Positions 8,633-16,216 of a stretch of 64,000 nucleotides of DNA are shown here, in pieces. The stretch comes from Falsiroseomonas sp050563525. Its GTDB lineage: Bacteria; Pseudomonadota; Alphaproteobacteria; Acetobacterales; Acetobacteraceae. The notes beneath the pieces were generated by a model. It saw only the letters and a program-made list of their open reading frames with translations, was not told the DNA's origin and did no database searches. Position numbers and translations under genes: made by a program. The stretch lies in assembly GCF_050563525.1 (NCBI RefSeq), contig NZ_JBNXUN010000014.1:62001-126000 (forward strand), in the 5' to 3' direction. How positions within the stretch are numbered: position 1 is the stretch's first letter; every line of letters begins with the position of its first letter.

Positions 8633-9199
8633 ATGAACAACAAGACGGTATTGGGCGGCGCCGCGGCGCTCGCCCTGCTAGCACTCGCTGCGCTGGCCCT
8701 GGACCAATCGGCCCGGGCGCAGCCGCGCGCGGCCTATAGCACCGGGCCGCACAACATCACCCTTCCGGAGGATTGGCAGACCCGCTTCATCCGCTACGCC
8801 ACGGTGGACAAGGCGGATCGCAAGATCATCCGGCACCTGTACGTCAATCCGGAGGCCTTCGCCGCCGCCCGGCCTGGCCAGCCGCTGCCGCATGGCACGC
8901 TCATCATCATGGCGGATACCCGCGCCCGGGTGGACGCCGCCGGCAATCCGCTGCTCGACCAGCAGGGCCGCTTCATCGCGGTGCCGGGCTGGATCGCGCT
9001 CGGGGTGCAGCAGAAGGAAGCCGGCTGGGGCGAGGGCTACGGGCCGGAAATCCGCAACGGCGAATGGGAATACGCCGCCTTCGACGGCACCGGCGCGCGC
9101 CGCAACATCCCCATGACCTCCTGCTTCACCTGCCACATCAACACCCGCGCGCAGCAGGATTTCGCCTTCAACTTCTGGGACTACGTGCAGACAAGATGA
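8633..9199 (+). CDS. Cytochrome P460 family periplasmic haem protein
   Basis: A 188-residue exported protein with a clear signal peptide (hydrophobic stretch about residues 8-23, AxA-type cleavage site near ARAQ). It has one covalent haem motif CFTCH at about residues 164-168, close to the C-terminus, and the P460-family pattern with LPEDWQTRFIRYATVDK near the mature N-terminus and NGEWEYAAFD before the haem. P460 enzymes of ammonia oxidisers convert hydroxylamine, but most family members have unknown roles in nitrosative or redox chemistry. Its stop overlaps the start of the DUF1028 gene (ATGA). Confidence 0.85.
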   Translation: MNNKTVLGGAAALALLALAALALDQSARAQPRAAYSTGPHNITLPEDWQTRFIRYATVDKADRKIIRHLYVNPEAFAAARPGQPLPHGTLIIMADTRARVDAAGNPLLDQQGRFIAVPGWIALGVQQKEAGWGEGYGPEIRNGEWEYAAFDGTGARRNIPMTSCFTCHINTRAQQDFAFNFWDYVQTR

Positions 9200-9852
9200 C
9201 CTTCTCCCTCATCGGCCGCTGCGCCCGCACCGGCCAGTTCGGGGCCGCCGCCACCACCTCCTCCCTCGCCGTCGGCGCCCGCGTGCAGGCCGTGGCACCG
9301 GGCGTGGGGGCGGTGCTGACGCAGCATCGGACGGATCCGCGGCTTGGTCCGCGCGGCATCGGGCTGCTGCGGTCCGGCTGCACGGCGGCGGAGACGGTGG
9401 CGGCGCTGGTCGCCTCCACCCCCGACCATGGCTGGCGGCAACTGGCGGCGATCGACCGGGATGGCCGCACGGCGCATTTCCACGGCGCGCATGTGAAGCG
9501 CGAATTCGGGGCGGCCCATGGACCGGACGTGGTCGCCATCGGCAACATCCTGTCCAGCGCCCAGGTGCCGGACGCCATGGCGGCCGGCTTTGCCGCGGAC
9601 CCGTCCCTGCCGCTCGCCGAGCGCCTGCTGCGCGGGCTGGAGGCTGGGGAGGCGGCGGGCGGCGAGCATGGCGCGGTGCGCTCCGCCAGCCTGCTGGTCT
9701 TCGGCGCGCACGACTTCGCCCTGGTGGATTTGCGCGCCGATGGCCACGCGGCGCCGATCCCTGCGCTGCGCGCGTTGTGGGCCGAATACGCGCCGCTGGT
9801 GGACGCCTATGTCGTCCGCGTGCTCAATCCCGATTCCGCCATCGTGCTCTGA
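9196..9852 (+). CDS. DUF1028 (Ntn-hydrolase-like) protein
   Basis: A 218-residue protein with the DUF1028 pattern: MTFSLIGRCARTGQFGAAAT at the N-terminus, then VGARVQAVAPGVGAVLTQ and the central GAAHGPDVVAIGNILSS. The family has an Ntn-hydrolase-like fold and unknown activity. Co-occurrence with M20 amidohydrolases (the next gene, 11 bp downstream) is common and suggests a role in processing amide or peptide substrates. Start fixed by the ATGA overlap with the P460 gene. Confidence 0.85.
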   Translation: MTFSLIGRCARTGQFGAAATTSSLAVGARVQAVAPGVGAVLTQHRTDPRLGPRGIGLLRSGCTAAETVAALVASTPDHGWRQLAAIDRDGRTAHFHGAHVKREFGAAHGPDVVAIGNILSSAQVPDAMAAGFAADPSLPLAERLLRGLEAGEAAGGEHGAVRSASLLVFGAHDFALVDLRADGHAAPIPALRALWAEYAPLVDAYVVRVLNPDSAIVL

Positions 9853-9863
9853 ACGGACACCTC

Positions 9864-11039
9864 ATGCCCATCATCAATCGTCTCGCCGACATGCAGCCCG
9901 AGATGGAGGCGTGGCGCCGCGACCTGCACACGCATCCGGAGCTGCGCTACGAGGAACACCGCACGGCGGCGCAGGTAGCCAAGCTGCTGGCGTCCTGGGG
10001 CATCGAGGTGCACACCAACATCGCCACAACCGGCGTCGTCGGCGTGCTGCGCGGCCAGGGCAGCTCCGGCCGCAGCATCGGCCTGCGCGCGGACATGGAC
10101 GCGCTGCCGATGACGGAGGCGACCGGCCTGCCTTATGCCTCCCAGACCCCAGGCGTGATGCATGCCTGCGGGCATGACGGCCACACCACCATGCTGCTCG
10201 GCGCCGCGAAGTACCTGGCGGAGACCCGCAACTTCGACGGTACGGTGAACTTCATCTTCCAGCCTGCGGAAGAAGGCGGCGCCGGCGCCAAGGTGATGAT
10301 GGACGAGGGCCTGTTCAGCCGCTTCCCCTGCGACAGCGTCTACGGCATGCACAACGACCCGTCCCTGCCGATCGGCGAGGCCGATATCCGCGACGACGTG
10401 ATGATGGCGGCAAGCGACGGCTTCACCGTGATCGTCCGCGGCAAGGGCGGCCACGCCGCGCGGCCGCATGGCGGCATCGACCCGGTGGTGGTCGGCGCGC
10501 ATATCGTCACGGCGTTGCAGACCATCGTGGCGCGGCGCGTGGACCCGCTGGAATCCGCCGTGATCTCTACCACGCAGTTCCACGCCGGCACGGCGAGCAA
10601 CGTCATCCCCGACGAGGCGATGCTCAACGGCACGGTGCGCACCCTGTCCCCCGCGGTGCAGGACCTGGTCGAGGCGTCCATGCGCCGGGTGATCGAGGCG
10701 ACGGCGGCAGCGCATGACGCGGTGGCGGAGCTGACCTACACCCGCGGCTACCCCGCCACGGTGAACCACGCCGAGCAGGCGCGGCTGGCAGCGCGGATCG
10801 CGGCGAATGTGCTCGGCGAGGGCAAGGTGCGGCGCGACATGCCGCCGGTGATGGGCGGGGAGGATTTCTCCTTCATGCTGCTGGAGAAGCCCGGCGCCTA
10901 CATCAAGCTCGGCCAGGCCGCCGGCGCCAAGGGCAGCGCGCCGGTGCACACGGTGCAGTACGACTTCAACGACGACCTGCTGCCGATCGGGGCGAGCTTC
11001 TTCGCGGGGATGGTGGAGCAGGAGTTGAAGCGGGGCTGA
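9864..11039 (+). CDS. M20 family amidohydrolase (hippurate/N-acyl-amino-acid hydrolase type)
   Basis: A 391-residue cytoplasmic metal-dependent amidohydrolase. Ligand motifs of the M20D group are intact: MHACGHDGHTTMLLG (Cys and His ligands), QPAEEGG (catalytic and ligand Glu), GMHN and a C-terminal MGGEDFSFML. The inserted dimerisation domain carries GKGGHAARPH. It hydrolyses N-acyl amino acids or hippurate-like amides; the exact substrate is not readable. Likely cotranscribed with the DUF1028, P460 and GST genes. HNDP replaces the usual HNWP/HNxP after the GMHN motif, a minor variation. Confidence 0.88.
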   Translation: MPIINRLADMQPEMEAWRRDLHTHPELRYEEHRTAAQVAKLLASWGIEVHTNIATTGVVGVLRGQGSSGRSIGLRADMDALPMTEATGLPYASQTPGVMHACGHDGHTTMLLGAAKYLAETRNFDGTVNFIFQPAEEGGAGAKVMMDEGLFSRFPCDSVYGMHNDPSLPIGEADIRDDVMMAASDGFTVIVRGKGGHAARPHGGIDPVVVGAHIVTALQTIVARRVDPLESAVISTTQFHAGTASNVIPDEAMLNGTVRTLSPAVQDLVEASMRRVIEATAAAHDAVAELTYTRGYPATVNHAEQARLAARIAANVLGEGKVRRDMPPVMGGEDFSFMLLEKPGAYIKLGQAAGAKGSAPVHTVQYDFNDDLLPIGASFFAGMVEQELKRG

Positions 11040-11071
11040 CGACCGGGGCAGGGCGCCCCCCTCACCCAACC

Positions 11072-11091
11072 GTTCAACGCATGCGTTGAAC
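11072..11091. terminator. 20-bp perfect palindrome between convergent genes
   Basis: GTTCAACGCATGCGTTGAAC is perfectly self-complementary. It is embedded in CACCCAACC and GGGCGAGAGGG and lies between the convergent M20 and moaB stops (11039 and 11122). No U-run follows. The flanking words recur at the other convergent junction at 34284-34320, suggesting a dispersed bidirectional terminator-like element. Confidence 0.5.
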
Positions 11092-11121
11092 CCCCCACCG
11101 GGCGAGAGGGCTTTCGGTGCC

Positions 11122-11661
11122 TCACGCGGCGCGCAGGTGTTCCTGCAGCCGCGGCATCAGCTCCACCAGGTTGCAGGGCCGGAAACGGCTGTCGAGCTGG
11201 TGCACCAGGATGTCGTCCCAGGCATCCTTGCAGGCCCCCGTACTGCCCGGCAGCGCAAACAGGTAGGTGCCGCCGGCGACGCCGCCGATGGCGCGGGACT
11301 GGATGGTGGAGGTGCCGATCTTGGCGTAGCTGAGCATGCGGAACAGCTCGCCGAAGCCGGTGATCTCCTTCTCCAGCACCCGGGCGAAGGCCTCCGGCGT
11401 CACGTCGCGGCCGGTGATGCCGGTGCCGCCGGTGGTGATGACGCAGTCGACCTGGTCGTCCGCGATCCAGGCGCGCAGCTTCGCCGCGATCAGCGCCGCC
11501 TCGTCCTTCAGGATCTCGCGCGCCACCAGGCGGTGGCCTGCGGTCGTGATCCGCCCCGCCAAGGTCTCCCCACTGCGGTCGGAGGCGAGGTCGCGGGTGT
11601 CCGACACCGTCAGCACCGCGATGTTCACCGGCACGAATTTTCGCGACTCGTCGATGGGCAT
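11122..11661 (-). CDS. moaB: Molybdenum cofactor biosynthesis protein MoaB
   Basis: A 179-residue MoaB/Mog-fold protein acting in molybdopterin adenylylation and molybdate insertion. The family motifs are present: VLTVSDTRD near residue 17, ITTGGTGITGRDVTPEA at about 98-114, and FALPGSTGACKDAWD at about 144-158. Length is typical of MoaB. No other moa genes are in the window; the tungstate transporter tupBCA lies 26 kb away. The start codon lies 20 bp before the stop of the lytic transglycosylase gene's strand neighbour and both are read on the minus strand. Confidence 0.93.
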   Translation of the reverse strand: MPIDESRKFVPVNIAVLTVSDTRDLASDRSGETLAGRITTAGHRLVAREILKDEAALIAAKLRAWIADDQVDCVITTGGTGITGRDVTPEAFARVLEKEITGFGELFRMLSYAKIGTSTIQSRAIGGVAGGTYLFALPGSTGACKDAWDDILVHQLDSRFRPCNLVELMPRLQEHLRAA

Positions 11662-11678
11662 GTCCGCACCTGTCCCGG

Positions 11679-13499
11679 TCAGCGCGAGACCAGCATCGCC
11701 GCCACCGCCGGCGCCCCCTGGAATTGCGGGAAGCGCCCTGTCGCCATGGCGTCGAGCGACGGCGAAGGCAGGCCGAGCCGGGTCGCGTAGATCCAGGAAT
11801 AGGCCAGCACGCGCTGCACGAAAAGCCGGGTCTCGCCGACCGGGATGCTCTCGATGAACAGGAAGGGGTCGCCGCGGTGGCGCACCGCCGGCAGCCAGCG
11901 GGACAGGTTTCCGGGGCCGTTGTTGTAGGCCGCCAGCAGCCGGATCAGGTCGCCATCCACCTGGTTGTGGCTGGCCAGATAGTGGACGTAGCGCTGGCCG
12001 ACTTCCAGCGAGAAGGCGGAGTCGTGCAGCCGGGCCACGTTGGCACCGGCCAGGCTACGGTCGCCGGTGACGTAGCTGGCGGTCGCCGGCATGATCTGCA
12101 GGATGCCACGGGCCCCGGCCGGCGATACCGCGCCTGGATTGAAGTTCGATTCCTGCCGGGCCAGCGCATAGACCAGCGACGGGTCCATGCGGAAGCCATG
12201 CATCGGCTCCAGCCGCGGCAGCGGGAAGCGGGCGAAGTCGCGTGGCCGGCCATCGGCGGATTGCGACAGGCTGGCGATCTGCGAGGCGAGGTCGGACATG
12301 CCGGCCTGGGAGGCCACCAGCAGCATGGCGCGCGCCACGCCGGCATTGCCCTGCACCCGCGGCCACAACAACCTCAGCTCCGCCTCCGCCCGCGCCACCT
12401 GGCCGATCTGCAGCAGCGCCAGGGCGCGCCAGCCGGCGGCGGTCTCGGCGATCGCCGCGGCCTCCCCGCTGCCGGCCACCTCGCTCTGCCAGGCGAAGCC
12501 CATCGGCAGGCCGAGCGCCCGGCGCGCCACCAGCCCGTAGAAGGTCCGAGGCTCCTGCGCCGCCTGCATCATCCAGGGCACATAGGCCTGCGGGCGGCGG
12601 GCGCGCACGGCGGCGCGCGCGGTCCAGAAGGCGGCCGCCGCGCGGGTGGCGGGAGCGGCGAGTTCGGAGCGCGCCGCGTGCTCGAAATAGGCCAGCGCCG
12701 CTTCGGGCCGGTTCAAGGCCCAGGCGGCGAGGCCGGCGATGTAGCCCGGCATGGCGCTGCCGCCGGATTGCCGGGCGGCGGCGGAGGCAATCGCGAAGGC
12801 TTCCTCGTCGCGACCCTGCTGCAACTGCGCCTGCGCCACCTCCGCCCGCAGCAGTGCGGCATAGGCGCCGGAGGTACGGCTGCGCTCGATCAGGGCCAGC
12901 GCGCCGGCCGCATCCTCCCGCGCCCGCTCCCGCACGCTGCGGTCGAGCGACGGGTTGCGGGTGATGCTGCGGGCGGAAGGTTCGCGCTCCTCCGGCACCA
13001 CGTCGGTGCCGTCGGTCAGCGCCTCCTGGCGCGGCAGGGCTGGCAGGATGGTGCCGCGGGGGGCACGGCGTTCCAGCAGGGCGTGCAGTGCGGCGGCGTC
13101 GGGGTGGTCCGAATGGTCGGTCAGCCAGACCACGATTTCCGGCAGCGGCGCGGCCTCCGGCCGGCGCAGCCAGCGATCGGCCAGGACATGGCCGAGCAGG
13201 CGGCGATCCTCCAGCCGCTCGGTCTCGCGCGCGGCCTGGCCGGCCTCGCCCCGGGATTGCAGCTCGAAAACGCGTTGCAGCCTCGCCGCATCGGAGGGGG
13301 CGAGCGGTTGCGGGAACCCGGCGACCTGGTCCCGAAGCGTGGGACGCGGGACGCTCATGGCGGTCTGGTCGAACCCTTGCGCGACGGCGGGGACCTGAGC
13401 CCCCATCGTCAACGTCGCCCCGAACAGCAGGGCCCGCGCGGTGGAGCGCAGGCTGGTTGCCGGTCGTGGGCGCGGGGCCTTTTGGCAGAGCGCTTGCAT
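11679..13499 (-). CDS. slt: Soluble lytic murein transglycosylase
   Basis: A 606-residue periplasmic enzyme that cleaves the MurNAc-GlcNAc bond of peptidoglycan with 1,6-anhydro product formation. The N-terminus has a signal sequence (hydrophobic stretch about residues 20-40 ending AVAQG), followed by a long helical superhelix (60-420). The C-terminal SLT domain carries the catalytic Glu450 in LARQESNFNP, then AGARGILQIMPATA and LLAAYNNGPG. Architecture matches the Slt70 family. The hairpin at 13568-13602 lies in the 123-bp gap upstream. Confidence 0.92.
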   Translation of the reverse strand: MQALCQKAPRPRPATSLRSTARALLFGATLTMGAQVPAVAQGFDQTAMSVPRPTLRDQVAGFPQPLAPSDAARLQRVFELQSRGEAGQAARETERLEDRRLLGHVLADRWLRRPEAAPLPEIVVWLTDHSDHPDAAALHALLERRAPRGTILPALPRQEALTDGTDVVPEEREPSARSITRNPSLDRSVRERAREDAAGALALIERSRTSGAYAALLRAEVAQAQLQQGRDEEAFAIASAAARQSGGSAMPGYIAGLAAWALNRPEAALAYFEHAARSELAAPATRAAAAFWTARAAVRARRPQAYVPWMMQAAQEPRTFYGLVARRALGLPMGFAWQSEVAGSGEAAAIAETAAGWRALALLQIGQVARAEAELRLLWPRVQGNAGVARAMLLVASQAGMSDLASQIASLSQSADGRPRDFARFPLPRLEPMHGFRMDPSLVYALARQESNFNPGAVSPAGARGILQIMPATASYVTGDRSLAGANVARLHDSAFSLEVGQRYVHYLASHNQVDGDLIRLLAAYNNGPGNLSRWLPAVRHRGDPFLFIESIPVGETRLFVQRVLAYSWIYATRLGLPSPSLDAMATGRFPQFQGAPAVAAMLVSR

Positions 13500-13567
13500 G
13501 GCGCGCCACCCCTAGCGGCGCCTTCGGGTTGGTGGCAACCCCTTAATGAAAAGCGAATCTCATATCA

Positions 13568-13602
13568 CGAGACATCCCGCCTGGAATCAGGCGGTTGTCT
13601 CG
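13568..13602. terminator. Long interrupted hairpin between udg and slt genes
   Basis: Nested inverted repeats: CGAGACA...TGTCTCG outside and CCGCCTG-gaat-CAGGCGG inside, giving 14 base pairs with a small internal bulge. It lies 21 bp beyond the stop of the glycosylase gene (minus strand) and upstream of slt, so it probably terminates the former. No long U-run is present, so an operator or attenuator for slt is possible. Confidence 0.55.
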
Positions 13603-13622
13603 TTCCGCTCACACAAGATTCT

Positions 13623-14456
13623 TCAGCCGGGCGGGACCTCGCCATCCAGTGTGCGGCGCAACAGGATCAGGTCGGCCCAGGCCTCCCGCTTCGCGGATGG
13701 CGTGCGCAGCAGGTAGGCCGGGTGCAGCGTGGGCAGCGCAGGCAGGCCGGCCACCCCCTCCCCGCCCGGCTCCGGCAGGCTGTGCCAGCGGCCACGCAGC
13801 CGGGTGATGCCATCCTTCGCCCGCAGCAGCGCCTTGGCCGAGACGCCGCCGAGCAGCACGATGTGGCGCGGGCGGACCAGCGCGACGTGGCGCAGCATGA
13901 AGGGCAGGAACATCGCCACCTCCCCATCCGTCGGCGTGCGGTTGCCGGGGGGGCGCCAGGGCAGGATGTTGGCCAGGTAGAAGTTCTGCCGCCGGTCAAG
14001 GCCGATGCTCGCCATCATGCGGTCGAGCAACTGGCCGGAGACGCCGACGAAAGGCTTGCCCTGGCGATCCTCGTCGCCGCCCGGCGCCTCGCCGATCATC
14101 ATCAGGCCGGACTCGGGCACGCCATCGGCGAAGACCAGGTTGGTGGCGGTATCGCGCAGCGGGCTGTCGGTATTGGCGATGGCCTCCCGCAGTTCCGCCA
14201 GGGATTGCGCGGTGGCAGCCAGTGCGGCGGTGGCGGCGGCCGGGGTGGTGACCAGCGGCAGGGTCGGCGCGCTGCGGAGGGCGGGTTGCGCCAACGCAGG
14301 TTTCGCCAGTGCGCCGGGAGGCGGCTCCGGTGGGGCGGGCGCCGGGGCGCGGGCGGCCAGGCGGTCCAGCGGCGCCGCTTCCAGCGCCTCATCCGCCCCG
14401 AACTCGATCTGCAGCCGCAGGGCGGCCAGCAGCGCCTCGCGCAATCCTGCCTGCAT
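13623..14456 (-). CDS. Uracil-DNA glycosylase, family-4-like but lacking Fe-S cysteines
   Basis: A 277-residue protein. It shows the family-4/5 signature MIGEAPGGDEDRQGKPFVG, with downstream SGQLLDRMM, RPPGNRTP and the C-terminal LHPAYLLRTPSAKR containing the uracil-contacting His. The domain begins at about residue 85 after an Ala/Pro-rich extension. No cysteine occurs anywhere in the protein: the usual KCRPPGNR is PWRPPGNR and the downstream Cys-x-P is FLPF. It therefore cannot bind the [4Fe-4S] cluster of canonical family 4. Start ATG 14456 was chosen over an upstream in-frame codon because similarity begins there. It removes uracil from DNA in base-excision repair. Confidence 0.85.
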   Translation of the reverse strand: MQAGLREALLAALRLQIEFGADEALEAAPLDRLAARAPAPAPPEPPPGALAKPALAQPALRSAPTLPLVTTPAAATAALAATAQSLAELREAIANTDSPLRDTATNLVFADGVPESGLMMIGEAPGGDEDRQGKPFVGVSGQLLDRMMASIGLDRRQNFYLANILPWRPPGNRTPTDGEVAMFLPFMLRHVALVRPRHIVLLGGVSAKALLRAKDGITRLRGRWHSLPEPGGEGVAGLPALPTLHPAYLLRTPSAKREAWADLILLRRTLDGEVPPG

Positions 14457-14530
14457 GGGCGCGATATCGGGCCGCTTCGGGGTTCCGCGCAATGGGCGGC
14501 GACGCTACATCCGTGGCGACCAGGAACGCC

Positions 14531-14545
14531 GGAGGAACAGTAATG
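14531..14545 (+). promoter_or_regulatory. Ribosome binding site deciding the ETF-QO start
   Basis: GGAGG at 14531-14535 is seven bases before ATG 14543. It fixes the start within a reading frame that stays open for another 230 bp upstream. Confidence 0.75.
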
Positions 14546-16183
14546 TCGGACGAGCGCGAGGCCATGGAATTCGATGTGCTGGTCGTGGGCGGCGGCCCGG
14601 CCGGCCTCGCCACCGCGATCCGGCTGAAGCAGGCGCGCCCGGACACCAATGTCTGCCTGGTGGAAAAGGGCGGCGAGATCGGCGCCCACATCCTGTCCGG
14701 CGCCGTGCTGGAACCCCGCGCGCTGGACGAGTTGTTCCCGGATTGGCGTGACGACCCGCCGGGGCTGACCACCGCCGTCACCGACGACCGCTTCATGCTG
14801 CTGACGGAGACCCGCGGATTCAAGCTGCCGACCCCGCCGCAGATGCACAACGAGGGCAACTATGTCGTCTCCCTCGGCAATGTGTGCCGCTGGCTCGGCG
14901 CCAAGGCGGAAGCGCTCGGCGTGGAGCTGTATCCGGGCTTCGCGGCGTCCGAGGCGATCATCGAGGATGGTCAGGTCCGGGGGGTCGTCGCCGGCGTCGC
15001 CGGCATCCAGAAGGACGGCAGCAAGGGACCGTCCTACGAACCGGGTATGGAGTTGCGCGCCACCTACACGGTGTTCGCGGAGGGCTGCCGCGGCAGCCTG
15101 TCCAAGCGCCTGTTCGAGACCTTCAACCTGCGGGATGGCGTCGCCCCGCAGACCTACGCGCTCGGGATGAAGGAGCTGTGGGAGATCCCGAAGGAGAAGC
15201 ATAAGCCCGGCCTGGTGTGGCATTCCACCGGCTGGCCGCTGGCCTCCGACACCTATGGCGGGTCCTGGCTCTACATGCTGGGCGACAACCTGGTCTCGAT
15301 CGGCTTCGTCGTCGGGCTGGACTATCCGAACCCCTGGCTGTCGCCCTTCGACGAGTTCCAGCGCTTCAAGTTGCACCCGGCGGTGCGCGGCTTCCTCGAA
15401 GGCGGCAAGCGCATCAGCTACGGCGCGCGGGCGCTGAACGAGGGCGGCATCCAGGCGGTGCCGAAGCTGGTCTTCCCCGGCGGAATGCTGGTCGGCGACG
15501 CGGCCGGCTTCCTCAACGTGCCCAAGATCAAGGGCACGCACACCTCGATGAAGTCCGGCATGGTCGCCGCCGACGCCATCGCCGAGGCCCTGGCCGGGGA
15601 ATCGCCGGCGCCGGTGCTGGAGAGCTACCCCGCGGCGCTCCGCGCCTCCTGGGTCTGGACGGAATTGGAGGGGGTGCGCAACATCCGCCCCGGCTTCGCG
15701 AAGTATGGCTTCTGGGGCGGCATGGCGGCGGCGGCGCTGGACACCTACGTGCTGCGCGGCAAGGCGCCCTGGACCTGGGGCCACCACGCGGACCACGAGA
15801 CGCTGAAGCCGGCGGCGCAGGCAAAGAAGATCGTCTACCCCAAGCCGGACGGCGTGCTGACCTTCGACCGGCTGTCCTCGGTGTTCATCTCCAACACCAA
15901 CCATGAGGAACACCAGCCGAGCCACCTGGTGCTGCGCGACCCGGCCCGCTGGAAGGGCGTGAACTGGGACCAGTTCGCCTCGCCCGAAAGCCGCTACTGT
16001 CCGGCCGCGGTGTACGAGGCGGTCGGCGCCGAGGCCGGCAACGGGGAGGGCGAGATGCACCTGGTGATCAACGCGCAGAACTGCGTCCACTGCAAAACCT
16101 GCGACATCAAGGACCCGACCCAGAATATCGATTGGAAGACCCCGGAAGGTGGTGGCGGCCCGAACTACATCGGCGGCATGTAG
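14543..16183 (+). CDS. Electron transfer flavoprotein-ubiquinone oxidoreductase
   Basis: A 546-residue inner-membrane-associated enzyme passing electrons from ETF (fatty-acid and amino-acid dehydrogenases) to ubiquinone. The N-terminal FAD-binding VVGGGPAGLATAIRLKQ is at about residues 13-29, with GAHILSGAVLEP next and a second FAD motif LVGDAAGFLNVPKIKGTHT. The C-terminal ferredoxin-like part holds four cysteines (SRYCP and CVHCKTCDIKDPTQN) for one [4Fe-4S] cluster. Length is normal. No etfAB in the window. Confidence 0.95.
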   Translation: MSDEREAMEFDVLVVGGGPAGLATAIRLKQARPDTNVCLVEKGGEIGAHILSGAVLEPRALDELFPDWRDDPPGLTTAVTDDRFMLLTETRGFKLPTPPQMHNEGNYVVSLGNVCRWLGAKAEALGVELYPGFAASEAIIEDGQVRGVVAGVAGIQKDGSKGPSYEPGMELRATYTVFAEGCRGSLSKRLFETFNLRDGVAPQTYALGMKELWEIPKEKHKPGLVWHSTGWPLASDTYGGSWLYMLGDNLVSIGFVVGLDYPNPWLSPFDEFQRFKLHPAVRGFLEGGKRISYGARALNEGGIQAVPKLVFPGGMLVGDAAGFLNVPKIKGTHTSMKSGMVAADAIAEALAGESPAPVLESYPAALRASWVWTELEGVRNIRPGFAKYGFWGGMAAAALDTYVLRGKAPWTWGHHADHETLKPAAQAKKIVYPKPDGVLTFDRLSSVFISNTNHEEHQPSHLVLRDPARWKGVNWDQFASPESRYCPAAVYEAVGAEAGNGEGEMHLVINAQNCVHCKTCDIKDPTQNIDWKTPEGGGGPNYIGGM

Positions 16184-16216
16184 CCTCGGCCGGGCGGCAC
16201 CGGGGGCGGCATCGGC

